Positions 22,963-34,479 of a stretch of 64,000 nucleotides of DNA are shown here, one piece after another. Made by a program: the position numbers and the translations under genes. Each line of letters starts with the position of its first letter. Position 1 is the first letter of the stretch. The stretch is from Antedon mediterranea (Eukaryota > Echinodermata > Crinoidea > Comatulida > Antedonidae), in contig NC_092671.1 in NCBI RefSeq assembly GCF_964355755.1, forward strand, positions 22,959,070 to 23,023,069, written 5' to 3'. The notes under the pieces are model-generated. The model made no database searches. It was not told the origin of the DNA and was given only the letters and a program-made list of their open reading frames with translations.

Positions 22963-23322
22963 AGTGCGTCTTATACATCGACGATATAAAAAATACCGAT
23001 ATTTTACTCTCAGTTAGGGGGTGCGTCTTATACACAGGTGCGACTTATACACCGAAATATACGGTATATTAACAAGAGAAATAAAAAGCAGAAAACTAAG
23101 AGCAAAACTAAGAGCAAAATGAGCAAAGGCCATAAACCATTCCAAATAAAGAAAGAGGCCCAAGAAAAGGAAATTTGTTGACGGATGGATAAATGAGTGA
23201 GTAGAGACTCTAAACTAGATCGAAGAGACCTCATGGGAATATGAATCAAAATTGAAATAAAAGCAGGTAGATTTCATACTAAGTACATTGAGAATACTTG
23301 CGAACAAAATATGCAAGTAATT

Positions 23323-23392
23323 CTCAAGTGGGACTGAAACCCACGACCTCCAGATCACTAGCCTGGCATTCATACCTCTAGACCACCGCGCT
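23323..23392 (-). ncRNA. tRNA-like sequence, probably the head of a SINE
   Basis: The minus strand has an A-box-like GGTGGTCTAGAGGTA and a B-box/T-arm GTGGGTTTCAGTCCCAC (23328-23344) with a 5-bp T stem, plus a possible anticodon stem CCAGG/TCTGG. An acceptor stem does not form. It is therefore more likely a tRNA-derived SINE head, or a decayed tRNA, than a working tRNA gene. Confidence 0.5.
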
Positions 23393-23399
23393 TGCGCTG

Positions 23400-24549
23400 A
23401 TGGCTAGGGGTTAGATTCGAGCCCAAGTAAGCAGCGGGTACTGCACCAACAGGATTGTAACTAAGACTAAGAGATTCCACACTATGGTTTGGACACTAGG
23501 CTGATTGTCTGAGGCAAACAAACAATGAGCTAAATTTAGGTCAAAAGGGCATTTCTAGTTCGGTTAGTTCATGGAAAAGAATAAGAGGAGACACAACTTG
23601 AATAGTTCAGTCAGTTCACGGTATGCTAAACACAGCCGTTACGTAACCCAATTAGCAAAGATTACAATGTTTACTCCCCGCGGTCAATTTTGGTGTTAGT
23701 ACACATGCGTATTAGGACGTCACAATACTCTTACTAGGCGATGTGCGTTCAAGCATGAAAGGTGTACTATACTGTTTGTAGACCTACCGAACTTGTATTC
23801 CGACCTTGTTTATTAATTTTTATAAAAAGCAGTGCTATTCTACTGGATATCTTTTATTAATAAATTAATAATACAAGTTTTATACGGCACCAATAAAGGA
23901 ATTATATTTATATGGTTTACTGTGTACTAAATGTTGGTAATTTCTCCAGACAACTTTAATAAGGACCAGTGGTGGTGCCAGCGGGGAGCTACGGGGGCTG
24001 TATCCCCTCATCGTCTCCCCCCTCCCCCTCTTCCCCGTCGGGGAATATAACATACAGTAAAAATCATTCGCGTTCACTTCGTATAACTTCAGCGCCTAGA
24101 AACACCGCGACGTTCCGTTTTTTTTAGTACGTTGGAGCGGAGAGCTATTGCACTTTATATGCATGCATTATTGCCAGCGATCTAATAAACAATGAATAGG
24201 TACGCACTTGTCTGGCGGTTCCCCTTTGTACGAATTGTTTAACATTGGGCCTGCTCCATTGCGGTTTACGTGTGATATCATGTTCCATCCAGGGACCAGA
24301 ATGTGTACTGTACTAGTTACTTTCCAGGCGAAGTTTACAGCCGCGTCAGTCGTGTACTGTGTATCGACGTAAGAAATACAGCAAAAGGGTACGAATAATG
24401 TTGGCGATCTATTGTTCGTATGTCCGATTTTTTAATTTTACGATTAACCGCTATGTACCGAACTGTACATAATCCTTTTAAACAATGGCTTATAATTACA
24501 AAAGAGCATAGACTATATTTGTAATTGAATTTTTAACCAACACATATAA
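23400..24549. other. No gene seen
   Basis: At 23972 a CAGTGGTGGTGCCAGC sequence followed by a G-rich stretch resembles the end of a hAT-type element, but no matching partner end was found. The rest is AT-rich and non-coding. Confidence 0.4.
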
Positions 24550-24604
24550 TTAGGTGATCATTTAGAATAAAATGATCACCTATTGTTATTGTATGAAATC
24601 TTTA

Positions 24605-24719
24605 TTGGTTATCCGCAACTTAGTTGCGGATAACCTATGTGATTGTAAATATCTTTTTTTTTTGGTTATCCGCAACTTAGTTGCGGATAACCTATGTGAT
24701 TGTAAATATCTTTTTTTTT
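24605..24719 (+). repeat. Tandem duplication of the family B 5' terminus
   Basis: Two 57-bp units, each starting GGTTATCCGCAACTTAGTTG (at 24607 and 24664), including the terminal palindrome GGTTATCCGCAA/TTGCGGATAACC and the T-run after it. Confidence 0.9.
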
Positions 24720-26237
24720 CTTCTTCTTTGTTATTCTTCTTTCTTTCCCAGATTTTTGTCCACAGCATATCCCCTATTGCTTGTCAACATAACTTTGTAT
24801 AACTTGGTAAAAAGATTGACATTGTAGTGTAGATGTGCAGCCAAGCTTTTTGACGATGTCAAAGTCGCGTTGTGTAAGATACGCGCGATTTTATGAATTT
24901 CTATAACTGATCATAACTTTAGAACCAACAAATATTGTTTCATGAAACTTAAAAAAATTATAATTCATATCATGGTCAATTTTCTATGGATTAAAAATAG
25001 CATGTTTTACAAGAAGTTACGCGCGCACGCGCATTTAAAGTTTCAAAATGCGCAAAATTAATTTCTAATCAACTTTCTACGCTGATCATGACATTTTAAG
25101 CATGTCAAAAATTCCCGTGCGCGCAAAAAAAATTACGCGTATGGTGCGCACGGAGTACGAAAATCATGTTTTTTTCTCTTGAATTGTAATTTTCCAGCCT
25201 TTCCTAGTCATTTAAAAAAAGATTGACATCATTTCAAATTAAAATGACGTCATACGAACACGTTGATTTAGACAATTTGCGTGCGTTTTAGTTGCAAAAG
25301 TGACAAAATATTGTCAAAATTATGCCTACTTTGAATCTATTATAGCTCCTCAGGATCAACCGTTACCCCCAATTTTTTTAATTTAATATGTAAGCAGATA
25401 TGTTGTAGATATGAATTCATGCAGAATCTTTACCCCTCGGATGTTATGACGTCATCGTATGGCCACACGAATGTAAAATATTGGATTTTTGACTGTTTCG
25501 CTATTGCTCATTACATTAAATAGAGCGCATATCGCTTATACGTATTCCATTTCCTCAAATATTTTAATACTGTCTAGGTCAATCAACTATCTTTCGCATG
25601 AGTTAAAAATATCTTAATTTTTATGACGTCATCATGTCTAAAAATGTAAATAACGCGGTTCACCTTTTTTCATCTTTACAGTAAGTTTCAATCTGTTATA
25701 GCTCGTCAGAATAAAAAGTGATAATCATGATTAAAACGTTTTCTGAAAGCTATTGGATTGTAGATACAAATTCATGTGAATATTTTGCCAATCATATGTT
25801 GTGACGTCATTATATGGGCAGTTGAATTCAAAAGGTCATATTTTCATCTCTTGCGTAAAAGTTCCTTGCGTTTAAACGAGAGCGCATCTCTCTTTTACGT
25901 GCCCAAAATTCCTCAAAATTGTATTAATGTAATTATTTAGATAATTATCTTTTTTTATTTATATGTCAATTTGATGATGTCATCATGTTAATAATTGGAT
26001 TTAAAAGATGGGTCTCGTAATTTCGTCTATGCTACACTGTATATAACATACAATGTATTCTGTAAATACTGTAATATGCTGTATGCTACAAAATAGGTAC
26101 AATTCAACACTGTAAACATACTTAATTCATGTCATAGGATGGCATAACAATTGTCGAAGTTCATATAGTTTAAAGTATGTGCATGTTGCGTTTGCGCGGA
26201 TAACCCAAACTCGTCAAAGTGACGAGTTCAAATCTAG
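24606..26237 (+). mobile_element. Helentron-like element, family B, copy 1
   Basis: The 5' palindrome is GGTTATCCGCAA / TTGCGGATAACC. Near the 3' end GCGGATAACCC (26198-26208) is complementary to the 5' end. It is followed by the hairpin ACTCGTCAAAGTGACGAGT and by CTAG at 26234-26237. The interior is AT-rich with several TGACGTCA palindromes and no ORF. It lies between the family C 5' end and the family A insertion. Confidence 0.72.
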
Positions 26238-26243
26238 TTTTTT

Positions 26244-27835
26244 TAGTTATCCGCACTATGGCGGATAACTCCTTGTAACTGTCCTGTTTCATCATCTTTT
26301 TTTTTTTTTTTTTTTTCTGTATTATTCTTCTTTCTTTCTGTCATTTTTGTGCAGAGCGTATCTCTAAAACGTGTAAAGATAACATTTTATAACTTTGTCA
26401 ACATATGGGCAATCACGTGAAGTTGTGCTTTCCTATAATTGAATGACGTCAGAGTTGCGCAACATGACTTACGCGCGTTTTTATGAATTTCGCGTATTTA
26501 ACATAGATCGAAAACCATATAACAATTTAAATTGAAACTTAGCAAAAGTCTAATTTATATCGTGCGCTAACTTTTTGTGCACTAAAAATGGCATGTTTTA
26601 CACGAAGTTACGCGCGCACGCGCGTTAAAAATTTTACAATGCGAAAAATCAATTTCTAATCAACTTTCTACGCGTTTCATGTCATTTTGAGCATGTCAAA
26701 AATTCCCACACGTGCGCAAATTTTTACGCGCGTGCTGCACACGTAGCGTTAAAAACGTCATTTTTTCGAGTGATTTATGTTTTTCCAGTCTTTTCTAGTA
26801 ATTTTACCAACTTTTAAACAATTTCGACTTCAAATTACGTCATACGAGCACGTAGAATATGATAATTTTCGCGCTTTTTTGATGAAAATCTTCAAAAATT
26901 CGTCAAAATTAAGCCTTTTTTTAAACAATCGTAGTTTCTAAACTAAACGGTAAAAATTATTTTTATTACATATTCTGGAAGTTGATGAGTTGTAGATATC
27001 AGATCATGCATTAATATGGCTAACCGGACATTGTGACGTCATCGTAAGGCCACGCGAATATGAAATTTAGGATTTTTGTATCTTTCGTCATAACTCCTCA
27101 CATTTAATAGAGCGCATCTCCACTTATCCGTTTTCCATTTTCACCCCGATTTTGATATTGTCTAGGTCAATCAACTATCTTTAGCATGAGTTAAAAATAT
27201 TTTAATTTTTATGACGTCATCATGCCTAAAAATTTAAATTACGTGTGGCATTAATTTCATCTTTACAGTAAATTTCAATCTGTTATAGCTCGTAAGAATA
27301 AAATGTGATAATCACGATTAAAACGTTTTCTTGAAGCTATTGGATTGTAGATACAAAATAATGTGAAAATTTTGCCAATCGGATGTGGTGACGTCATCAT
27401 ATGGCCAGTTAAATAAAAAAAGTCGTATTTTCATATTTTGCGTCATAGTTCATTACATTTAAAAGAGCGCGCATTAATATTTCACCTATTCAAATTTCTT
27501 CTACACGTTAATATGTTGTTGCTGAGATAATTTCCTTCCAAAATTGCTACCTTCGCGTTTCATTTTAAAACCATGAACATGTTAAAAATTGCAATAAATA
27601 GCGGGTCCCGTAATTTCCCCTATTCTACACTGTATGTGATATGTATACAGATTACACTGTGTATACTATATATGAATCAAAATAATAGAATTCAGCAATA
27701 ACAACATATCATAGTCTTCGGTTTAGGTCATAATGCCATAATCTTTTTCCGTGTGCAATATTGCAACGTATGGCGTGCACGTGGCGTTTGTCGTGCGGAT
27801 AACTAACTCGTCAAAGTGACGAGTTTCATGTCTAG
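26244..27835 (+). mobile_element. Helentron-like element, family A, copy 1
   Basis: The 5' end is AGTTATCCGCACTATGGCGGATAACT-like (arms AGTTATCCGC/GCGGATAACT). The complementary GTGCGGATAACTAA lies near the 3' end at 27794-27807. The hairpin ACTCGTCAAAGTGACGAGT then leads to TTCATGTCTAG, ending at 27835. The interior has about 350-bp internal repeats, each with TGACGTCA and GAGCGCATCT-like words. No ORF is present. It is closely similar along its length to copies at 57680-59246 and 54561-56135 (opposite strand). Confidence 0.78.
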
Positions 27836-29350
27836 TTTTTTATTGTTTCTGTACACTATTTTGTGTAACAATTATCTCAAAAAGTTTAATGTCAATGATT
27901 ACCAAAATTTCAAAATATCTTTCAAATAATATAACTTAATCCTAATAAGCTTTCCAGCGTGATCACTCATCTGTGACGTCGTTTATACGCCATTTTGCGA
28001 AATCACATTATCAATCATATCTCCATAATTCATTATCACATATTAATGAAATTCACTACACGTAAACTTCAGGTCAAGGGTAAACTATTAGCAAATAAAA
28101 ACGCACGCGCACGTAGGGTCATGCGCGTGAACTCGCGCGTTAAAAATTTAAAACGCTCAAAATTAAGTTTTGATCAATTTAGAGCATGAATTAGGCCATT
28201 TGCGTGTTTCCAAAAATTACTACGCAAAAAAAAAATTTACGCGCGCGTAAAGCGTAAAAAATTATAATTTTTTTTACAAATCTCATTCTACTCAACATGC
28301 TTAGTACATTCACCAAATTTGAGTCAGTTCCGACTTAAAATAACGCTATACGAGCACGTTAAAAATGACAAAATGCGCACATTAATTTTACAAAAGTTCT
28401 GGAAATGGTGAAAAATAGGTCTTTTTTAAAATGAAAATAATTCTTCACAATGCAAGATGACCCCCAATTTTTTTAACTTATTCTGGAAGTCATTTAGTTG
28501 TAGATATGAATTCATGTACACATTTTACGTACAAAATGTTTTGACGTCATCAAATGGCCACTTGAGTTTAAAAATTAGTATTTTTTTCCGTTTTGTGAAG
28601 GTTATCACATTCAATAGAGCGCATCTCCGCTATTTGAGCTCGATTTTCGCACAAATTTCAGTGTGTGCTTGCTTAATTATTTATCTTTCTCATAAGTTGT
28701 CAGTGTTTTCATTTTGATGACGTCATCACACGTAAAAACTTGAATAACGTAGGTCGTGTAATTTCACCTTCACCGTAAATTTGAATATCTTACAGCTCTT
28801 CAGAATTGAAGGTTACCTTGATGATTATAATTTATTATGAAAGCTGATGAAATGTAGATATGAATTCATATAAAAACCAAGCCTATCGAATGTTGTGATG
28901 TTAACATATGGCCAGATGAAAATAAAAAGTAGTTTTTCCTCTTTTTCGTCAAAGTTATACAAATTTCAAAGAGCGCGCACAGCGCTTCTACGTGCCAGAT
29001 TCTCTTCCAATTCTTATATTTATTTGCTCAATTCATTATCTTTCGAAATTGTCATCTTTGAGTTTATTTTGATAATTCCATCATACCAAAAAATTAGAAC
29101 ATGGTGTGTGTCCCGTAATTTGACATATGCTACACTGTATATAGATACACAGTATATACTGTACATATTGTATATGGCATATGATAGGCACAACTCAGCA
29201 CTATAAGCGTATGCATCATGTCATAGGATGGCGTACATCAACTTTTTACGATCGTATGTTAACGTACATGCATGTTTAAAAAATGTTAATTTCATTAAAA
29301 TGATAAATATGATCACCTATAATTCGTCAAAGTGACGAATTAAATTCTAG

Positions 29351-30711
29351 TTTGTAGTTGTTTTTACGGGTTGATACTAATAATAACTAAACGAATATTC
29401 TCGTAGTACCATTTTATACCATATTTTATAATAACGACTATACGAAAACTAAAACTAATTGATTAATTTCTTCTTTAATAAAATATTACTACTATTTCTA
29501 ACGTTATTACAATTATTAATATATTAATATAGACCTACATAAAAAAACCTATTGCTATTATTATTGATATTGTTTATTATTACTATAGGCGCGCCTATGC
29601 CTGAACCTATTAGGCCTACCGGTTACGGTATGCACTAAATATTATCCTTATTTAGGCTATTTATTAAATAATAATATATTACGAACTGAGGCCTACTATG
29701 TAGTAGGCCTATGTGGAGCCACAAATCGTTAAACGATATATAATTTAGTTCTACAATTTCACTGAACTCTAAGTATGTGATCGTAAAAATCATATATTTT
29801 ATGATATTAATATCATAAATAATTTAATTATACAATATCAGACTAAAATAGAAGAATTTTAGTTTTGCTAAACGGTCATAATATAGACTGAAACATAAAT
29901 TAAATGTCATATACAGTAATAAAAATAAGAAATTGTGTCGTTGGAATTCTAATATACGTATATTTTTTAATATTCATGAGAACAAATTATATAATTTTTT
30001 TCATGTGATTTTAAAATAAGTTGGAGTCTTTAATATGCTACAAAATGCACTAGGGTTTCGTTAATTAAAAAGTTGCTTAAACGGAAAAATTTCGATTTAC
30101 CAAATGATACATCTATGGCTTGATAAAAAATATGATTAATTTGTTAGCTGGTATAAAAACTGCGATATCTCCGTGAAAATTTACTCGATTTTTAAACGTT
30201 TTTTTCGAGAAAAAAGCTGAAAGAACAATGAACAACTGCACAAAGGTCATGCTTCACTATGATGTATTAGAAACTACTGCACAGCCTCTGTTTACTTTTC
30301 TTGTCACCGATGTCATGCCTGGCTTCTTCCTTAATTAGGGTGTTACGTAATCAGAGCCTACTCTGCAGCGAGCTGCACGGGTAAACAGGATGTTCTTCAA
30401 AGAATTGTTATGGGAAGTTTATTATCCTATGCTTAAGCACTACCGCACAGCATGATACTAATTGGATTAACTGGATAGTTAGGCTGTGTTGTGCCTCCTC
30501 TTATTCTTTACTCCATGGTTAGTTCAATCTTTTCATATAGAGTGAATATAAATATTTTGACACCAAAATAGTTTACTTACACTTATTGGTTACCAAAATA
30601 ATCCCAAACATGGATTCTAGATATTACCCACAATTTACTGTATATAGATAACTGTCCAACAATCAGGTGTGCCTTGTACTATGTAGTACAATTAAATTAA
30701 AAAATTCTTAC
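29351..30711. other. Intron of the SETDB1-like gene or 3' flank, no exon seen
   Basis: AT-rich, with AGGCCTA words near 29590-29710. I searched both strands for SET-domain motifs (NHSC, YAG, GWG) and saw none. Confidence 0.4.
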
Positions 30712-30833
30712 CCAGTAGTGAGTTGCTCTTCAAGACGCCTGTATTTGTATCCTGCATTTACGTCAACTTTTCCATCCCGTGAAGCATGTGTAGCATCAAT
30801 AGTTAACTGCTGACATGGACATTTTAATTTATT
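30712..30833 (-). CDS. SETDB1-like exon: C-terminal half of the pre-SET domain
   Basis: The acceptor is TTTTAG just above 30833 and the donor GTAAGA is just below 30712. The 122-nt exon begins in phase 0 and reads KCPCQQLTIDATHA, then GYKYRRLEEQLTTG. In SETDB1-type proteins a Cys-x-Cys-xx-LT motif followed by a Tyr-Lys/Arg-Arg-Leu stretch and a TG is the second half of the pre-SET domain, whose cysteines bind zinc. It ends two bases into a codon. It continues exactly from the preceding exon, which stops after CDCTDNCK. No matching next exon (expected to begin with a tyrosine-glutamate-cysteine motif) is seen to its left. Confidence 0.82.
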
Positions 30834-30899
30834 CTAAAAGAAAGTAGACATATTAAAAAAAAAACATAGTTGATTTCCATTCCTTTATTTTGGTTTTTG

Positions 30900-31445
30900 T
30901 TACAATAATAAATTCCAACTAATGGTTTTTCTCAGTTTTCCTGTCTTTATAATAGACAGGATTACATTGTCCATGAAGCCTAAGAGCTTGTCCATCAGCA
31001 ATAAATGTCCGCTCTTCCAGATCGCAATTAGGTCATTTTTCTCTGAACCAGGGAGGTCCCTGTCTGAGTGTAGCCTACACTGTATTGTTATGACCGCGTC
31101 GACCATAGGGTTGTCATTGCCTTTAGAAGCATGGACAATGCACACAAACAATGTATTATTTGCTAACTCCTATCTAAAGTAAGAAAACGACAATTAGAAT
31201 CGGTTATTCAAATTTGGCCAGACATCCGCCGACGAGACGGACTGTGGGCTCATGCAGACCTTTAACATTATTATTACGACATGTGTAAAGAAAAAAGCTC
31301 GACCAGAATTTGGAGTGGAAAAACAGCGCCCGGGAAACAGATACTATTTATTGTCATCAGACACTTTCATGAACGGCCGTCCTGAGTTTAAGATGCGAGA
31401 GGTTGCGCTAAAACAGGGAGTATCGCGATTTCATGTCATGTGACC
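30900..31445. other. Unassigned possibly coding repeat with an inverted copy at 7.2-7.6 kb
   Basis: Open frames exist on both strands: minus 30900-31151 (contains FVCIVHASKGNDNPMVD and LLLMDKLLGFMDNVILS) and plus 31252-31443 (contains KKKARPEFGVEKQRPGNRYY). Two blocks match 7250-7300 and 7525-7565 in inverted orientation, so it is a repeated family, not a unique host gene. I do not recognise the protein. The even composition and lack of stops hint at a degraded transposon coding region. Confidence 0.4.
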
Positions 31446-32164
31446 AAAAAAAGTCTGTATCAACCACTGTCTTCTTTTTGAACGACTGACTGAATGTTCT
31501 GACACTATATTTAGAATGAATTTGCAACGATCTTTTTTTTTGGCATCATTCCTGTATCGTCTGAACTCACTATATTGTTTTTATTAGTTGGCCTTATTCA
31601 TTGAGGTTTAAAGATAGTGTACATATTTTTGTTTTACAGTTGTCGACAGACAATAAACAGGGTCATTCAGGGCTCATGCCTGAATGGCTTTAGAGTAACT
31701 TTTACATTAAAAACTCTCTACAAAATTTACTTTACAATCAAAAATTCTTCTCTCCTCTTACAAATGTCCTAAATTCTTATTCTATTGGATTACAGTTTCT
31801 ATTAATAGTATACCTCTGGAATGTTCCTATTTGTTCTTTTATTAATTATATATTGTTTCTTAATTCTATACATACACTTATGTTCTAAAACAGCAATCCT
31901 CAAACTGTTATTTCGCTGCCTAAAATCTGGTTTCTGAAATCAAACCGTGGCTCAAACTACCCACCATGCTGGGGCTGAGGTACGGAACATTTTTAAGAAT
32001 ATGGGCCTGTAGGTCCCCGGAAATTGCATTTTAATTTACTTGGGGAGTAAACTTGTGTTGATGATCCACCGCAGTCCAGGGTTTCCCCTTCCCGTTCACA
32101 CAAGATTTTACATTACATCGCGATTGAAACTTTAGGCGCACATCCATTGTTTGGTACAGTATGG
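31446..32164. other. No gene seen
   Basis: Intronic sequence of the SETDB1-like gene. No element terminus is recognised. Confidence 0.4.
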
Positions 32165-33432
32165 TTATAGTAGAGCAGTTAACGCCATAAAAATAGCCAA
32201 GTTGTGCACTTTATTACCAAAGCATGAAACTTTCCACAAAGTTTCTTTGATGTATATAGATTTCAAATATCGGGGGGTGCCAAGTGTCCAACGTCCGGTA
32301 AGGCGGCCATCTTGATTTAAAAATGGCCACCATAAAAACAAAAAGTGTTCATATCTTGGCAACTATAAACAGTAGAAACTTGATTCTGGTGTTAAATTGT
32401 TCACAAACCACATATTTCTATTTGCTCTAATGAAAAGTTTCGTCCAAAAATGACGTTTCCTCCAGTTTGACCTTTGACCTCTTATCTGTATATCTCAGTA
32501 ACTACTGATCATTTTCAATCGATTTTGGTGTCATTTTGTTCAGAATAGAGACATTTATATTTGTAGTAATGAAACATTTTCACATAAAATCGACTGGAAA
32601 TACAATTTATAACCTTTGACATATATAATTATGTGAACATACTGTATGTGGTTTACATTGGTACAAATGCACCTAATTTTTTTACCGAAATAAATGACAC
32701 TTAGGCCTAACGCAAAAATGACCAGGAATTATTATTCTGAAATTTTTACTTTTGATGTGATAAGATAGGCATAAAGTATGACAGATCACTGAGCTCATCT
32801 ATGCCGACTTGTTTGCTAAACTGTGATGTGTCAATTGTTAGATAAAAGTGTTGGCCCTCTCTCCTTCATCTTTTCTTTTTTTTTTTGTAATGTATTATAC
32901 CAATGGACAATTGTCTGAAATAAAAGTTGAATTGAATTGTTATATGCCAATTGGAAATATTTTTGATGTAAAGTAGCATTCTTTCGTTGGCCTCTTTGAT
33001 GTTGAATATGAGACAAGTTCGGAAAGTTCTCATTTTCATGAGTTAAGAGAAGAGAACACCGTCTTTCAAAGTACTTACTACAAACTTATCCTGCATTTGT
33101 GTAGTAGACCTACTTTCATTAGTCAGAAACTCAGATAATTCTTGTTCATTTTCGTTGCATCTAAAAAAATGTACTCCATTTGTATGGTAATGGGGCTTGG
33201 CTGTAAACCTTTCATCTGAATCCTCTTCCTCGATTTTCTCTAGTCATTGTTTTTTTAACAAAATCCGAACCAAATCAATTTGTAAAAGACATCTCAATAT
33301 AATTATTCAAGTAATCCTCAAATTAGTGACATGATGGACCTACAATATACTGTTCTGTACAAGACCTTTAGGCATCCACCTGTGGCCTTTCACTTTAAAG
33401 GTCTTAGTCTTCTAATCATACAAGAAACAATA

Positions 33433-33849
33433 GGGAGGTTTCGCAACCTTACGAATACGATAACAAAAACGGATACGTCACACATTTGTGAAACTTTTGA
33501 GCTGATCCCCATTTCATATTCGTAAAGCGTATTCGTGTTGACGAATATCACCAGTCATATTCGTAACTACAAAACGAGTATAGTTTTTGATCTATTTTGC
33601 ACATTTTGCATTTGAATCAGGAATGATTCATGATTATAATATAATTATACTTTTATTGAAAGTAATTTACTAAAGTAATTTACTAAAGTAATTTACTAAA
33701 ATGCCAGGTAAATTTTGATAAATAGCAATTTTTAAAGTCTTCACTCGCTTTGCCATGCGAAACAGATTTTTACTGGCTTACGAAAAACGAATACATGTGC
33801 GTGACGTATCCGTTTTCGTTATCGTATTTGTAAGATTGCGAAACCTCCC
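33433..33849. mobile_element. 417-bp MITE, TIR GGGAGGTTTCGCAA, TA target
   Basis: The left end GGGAGGTTTCGCAACCTTAC and the right end are inverted repeats for about 50 bp. Both are flanked by TA (33431-33432, 33850-33851). Subterminal GATAACNAAAACGGATACGT motifs also match. No ORF. Confidence 0.85.
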
Positions 33850-33883
33850 TATTGTCTGATTTAATCAATCAAAGTAGTGGATC

Positions 33884-34063
33884 CAGACAAAGAAGGGGGT
33901 GTAAGACCATCCACAGACAAAGAAGGGGGTTTAATACCATCAACAGACAAAGAAAGGGGTGTAAGACCATTCACACACAAAGAAAAGGGTGTGATACCAT
34001 CAACAGACACAGAAGGGGGTATAAGACCATCTACAGACAAAGAAGGAGGGTTAGGACCATATT
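33884..34063 (+). repeat. 30-bp minisatellite, six units
   Basis: Units of exactly 30 bp, AGACAAAGAAGGGGGTGTAA plus GACCATCCAC, with point changes. Because 30 is a multiple of three, all frames stay open and a 10-residue repeat is predicted. I judge this to be a non-coding minisatellite. Confidence 0.9.
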
Positions 34064-34479
34064 AACCGAGGAAGCATACAAAAATAAGATGCAATCAAAA
34101 TAGGCCTACCACTTGGAAAACAATAAATTGTAGAATAACTGAGTCTTAATTGTTGAAATATAAAGGGTTCTTTGTAAGGTCATTAATAATATATTGATAT
34201 AAACATGATCATCATACTATTCATTTGACATTCAAATACAGTCTATCTCGAAAAGAAGCTCATATTATCACCTTTTCGAGGTTTTACGGTATTCCATAAC
34301 ATGTATGTTATTTCCTCTGTCAAACCATTAAAACTTATAGCGAATCAGAAGGTGCCAACATCATTGAACTAATGGTACCACCAAGCACAATGTTTACCAA
34401 TTTTATGTACTATATACAATTTAAGTCCATTAATCATTTAATACTAGCAATTATACCCGCCACAGGGCGGATTTAAAAA

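Larger units (their letters stand above)
20522..23064. mobile_element. TA-flanked DNA transposon with TIR CCGTATATTTCGGTG, split by LINE-2
   Basis: The left end reads CCGTATATTTCGGTGTATA and the right end is its reverse complement. Each is flanked by TA (20520-20521, 23065-23066). Repeated GTGCGTCTTATACAC words lie inside each end (20581-20600, 22965-22980, 23022-23036). A 5'-truncated LINE occupies about 21140-22870 of the interior. The remaining interior encodes no transposase, so it is a non-autonomous element. The TA duplication fits the Tc1/mariner-pogo group, but assignment needs a search. Confidence 0.75.
24550..29350 (+). mobile_element. Helentron/Helitron2-like element, family C, copy 1 (holds families B and A)
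   Basis: The 5' end is a perfect palindrome with arms AGGTGATCATTT / AAATGATCACCT (24552-24581). Near the 3' end, TGATCACCT recurs (29310-29318), so the 5' end pairs with a site just inside the 3' end. A hairpin AATTCGTCAAAGTGACGAATT follows, and CTAG at 29347-29350 is followed by TT. An asymmetric inverted repeat, a 3' hairpin and a CTAG end in a T-T context describe non-autonomous Helentron/Helitron2 elements. No Rep/helicase is encoded. The 4.8-kb span contains family B (24606-26237) and family A (26244-27835); the C sequence itself is about 1.55 kb. Confidence 0.72.

Noticed and set aside
23323-23392. A functional tRNA gene
   Set aside because: T arm and possible anticodon stem are present but no acceptor stem forms.
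1-30700. SET and post-SET exons of the SETDB1-like gene
   Set aside because: Searched for in the minus strand to the left of 30712; no YAG, NHSC or GWG motif in a frame with splice sites was found.
33852-34103. Ten-residue repeat protein
   Set aside because: It is the 30-bp minisatellite read in an open frame; all three frames are open.
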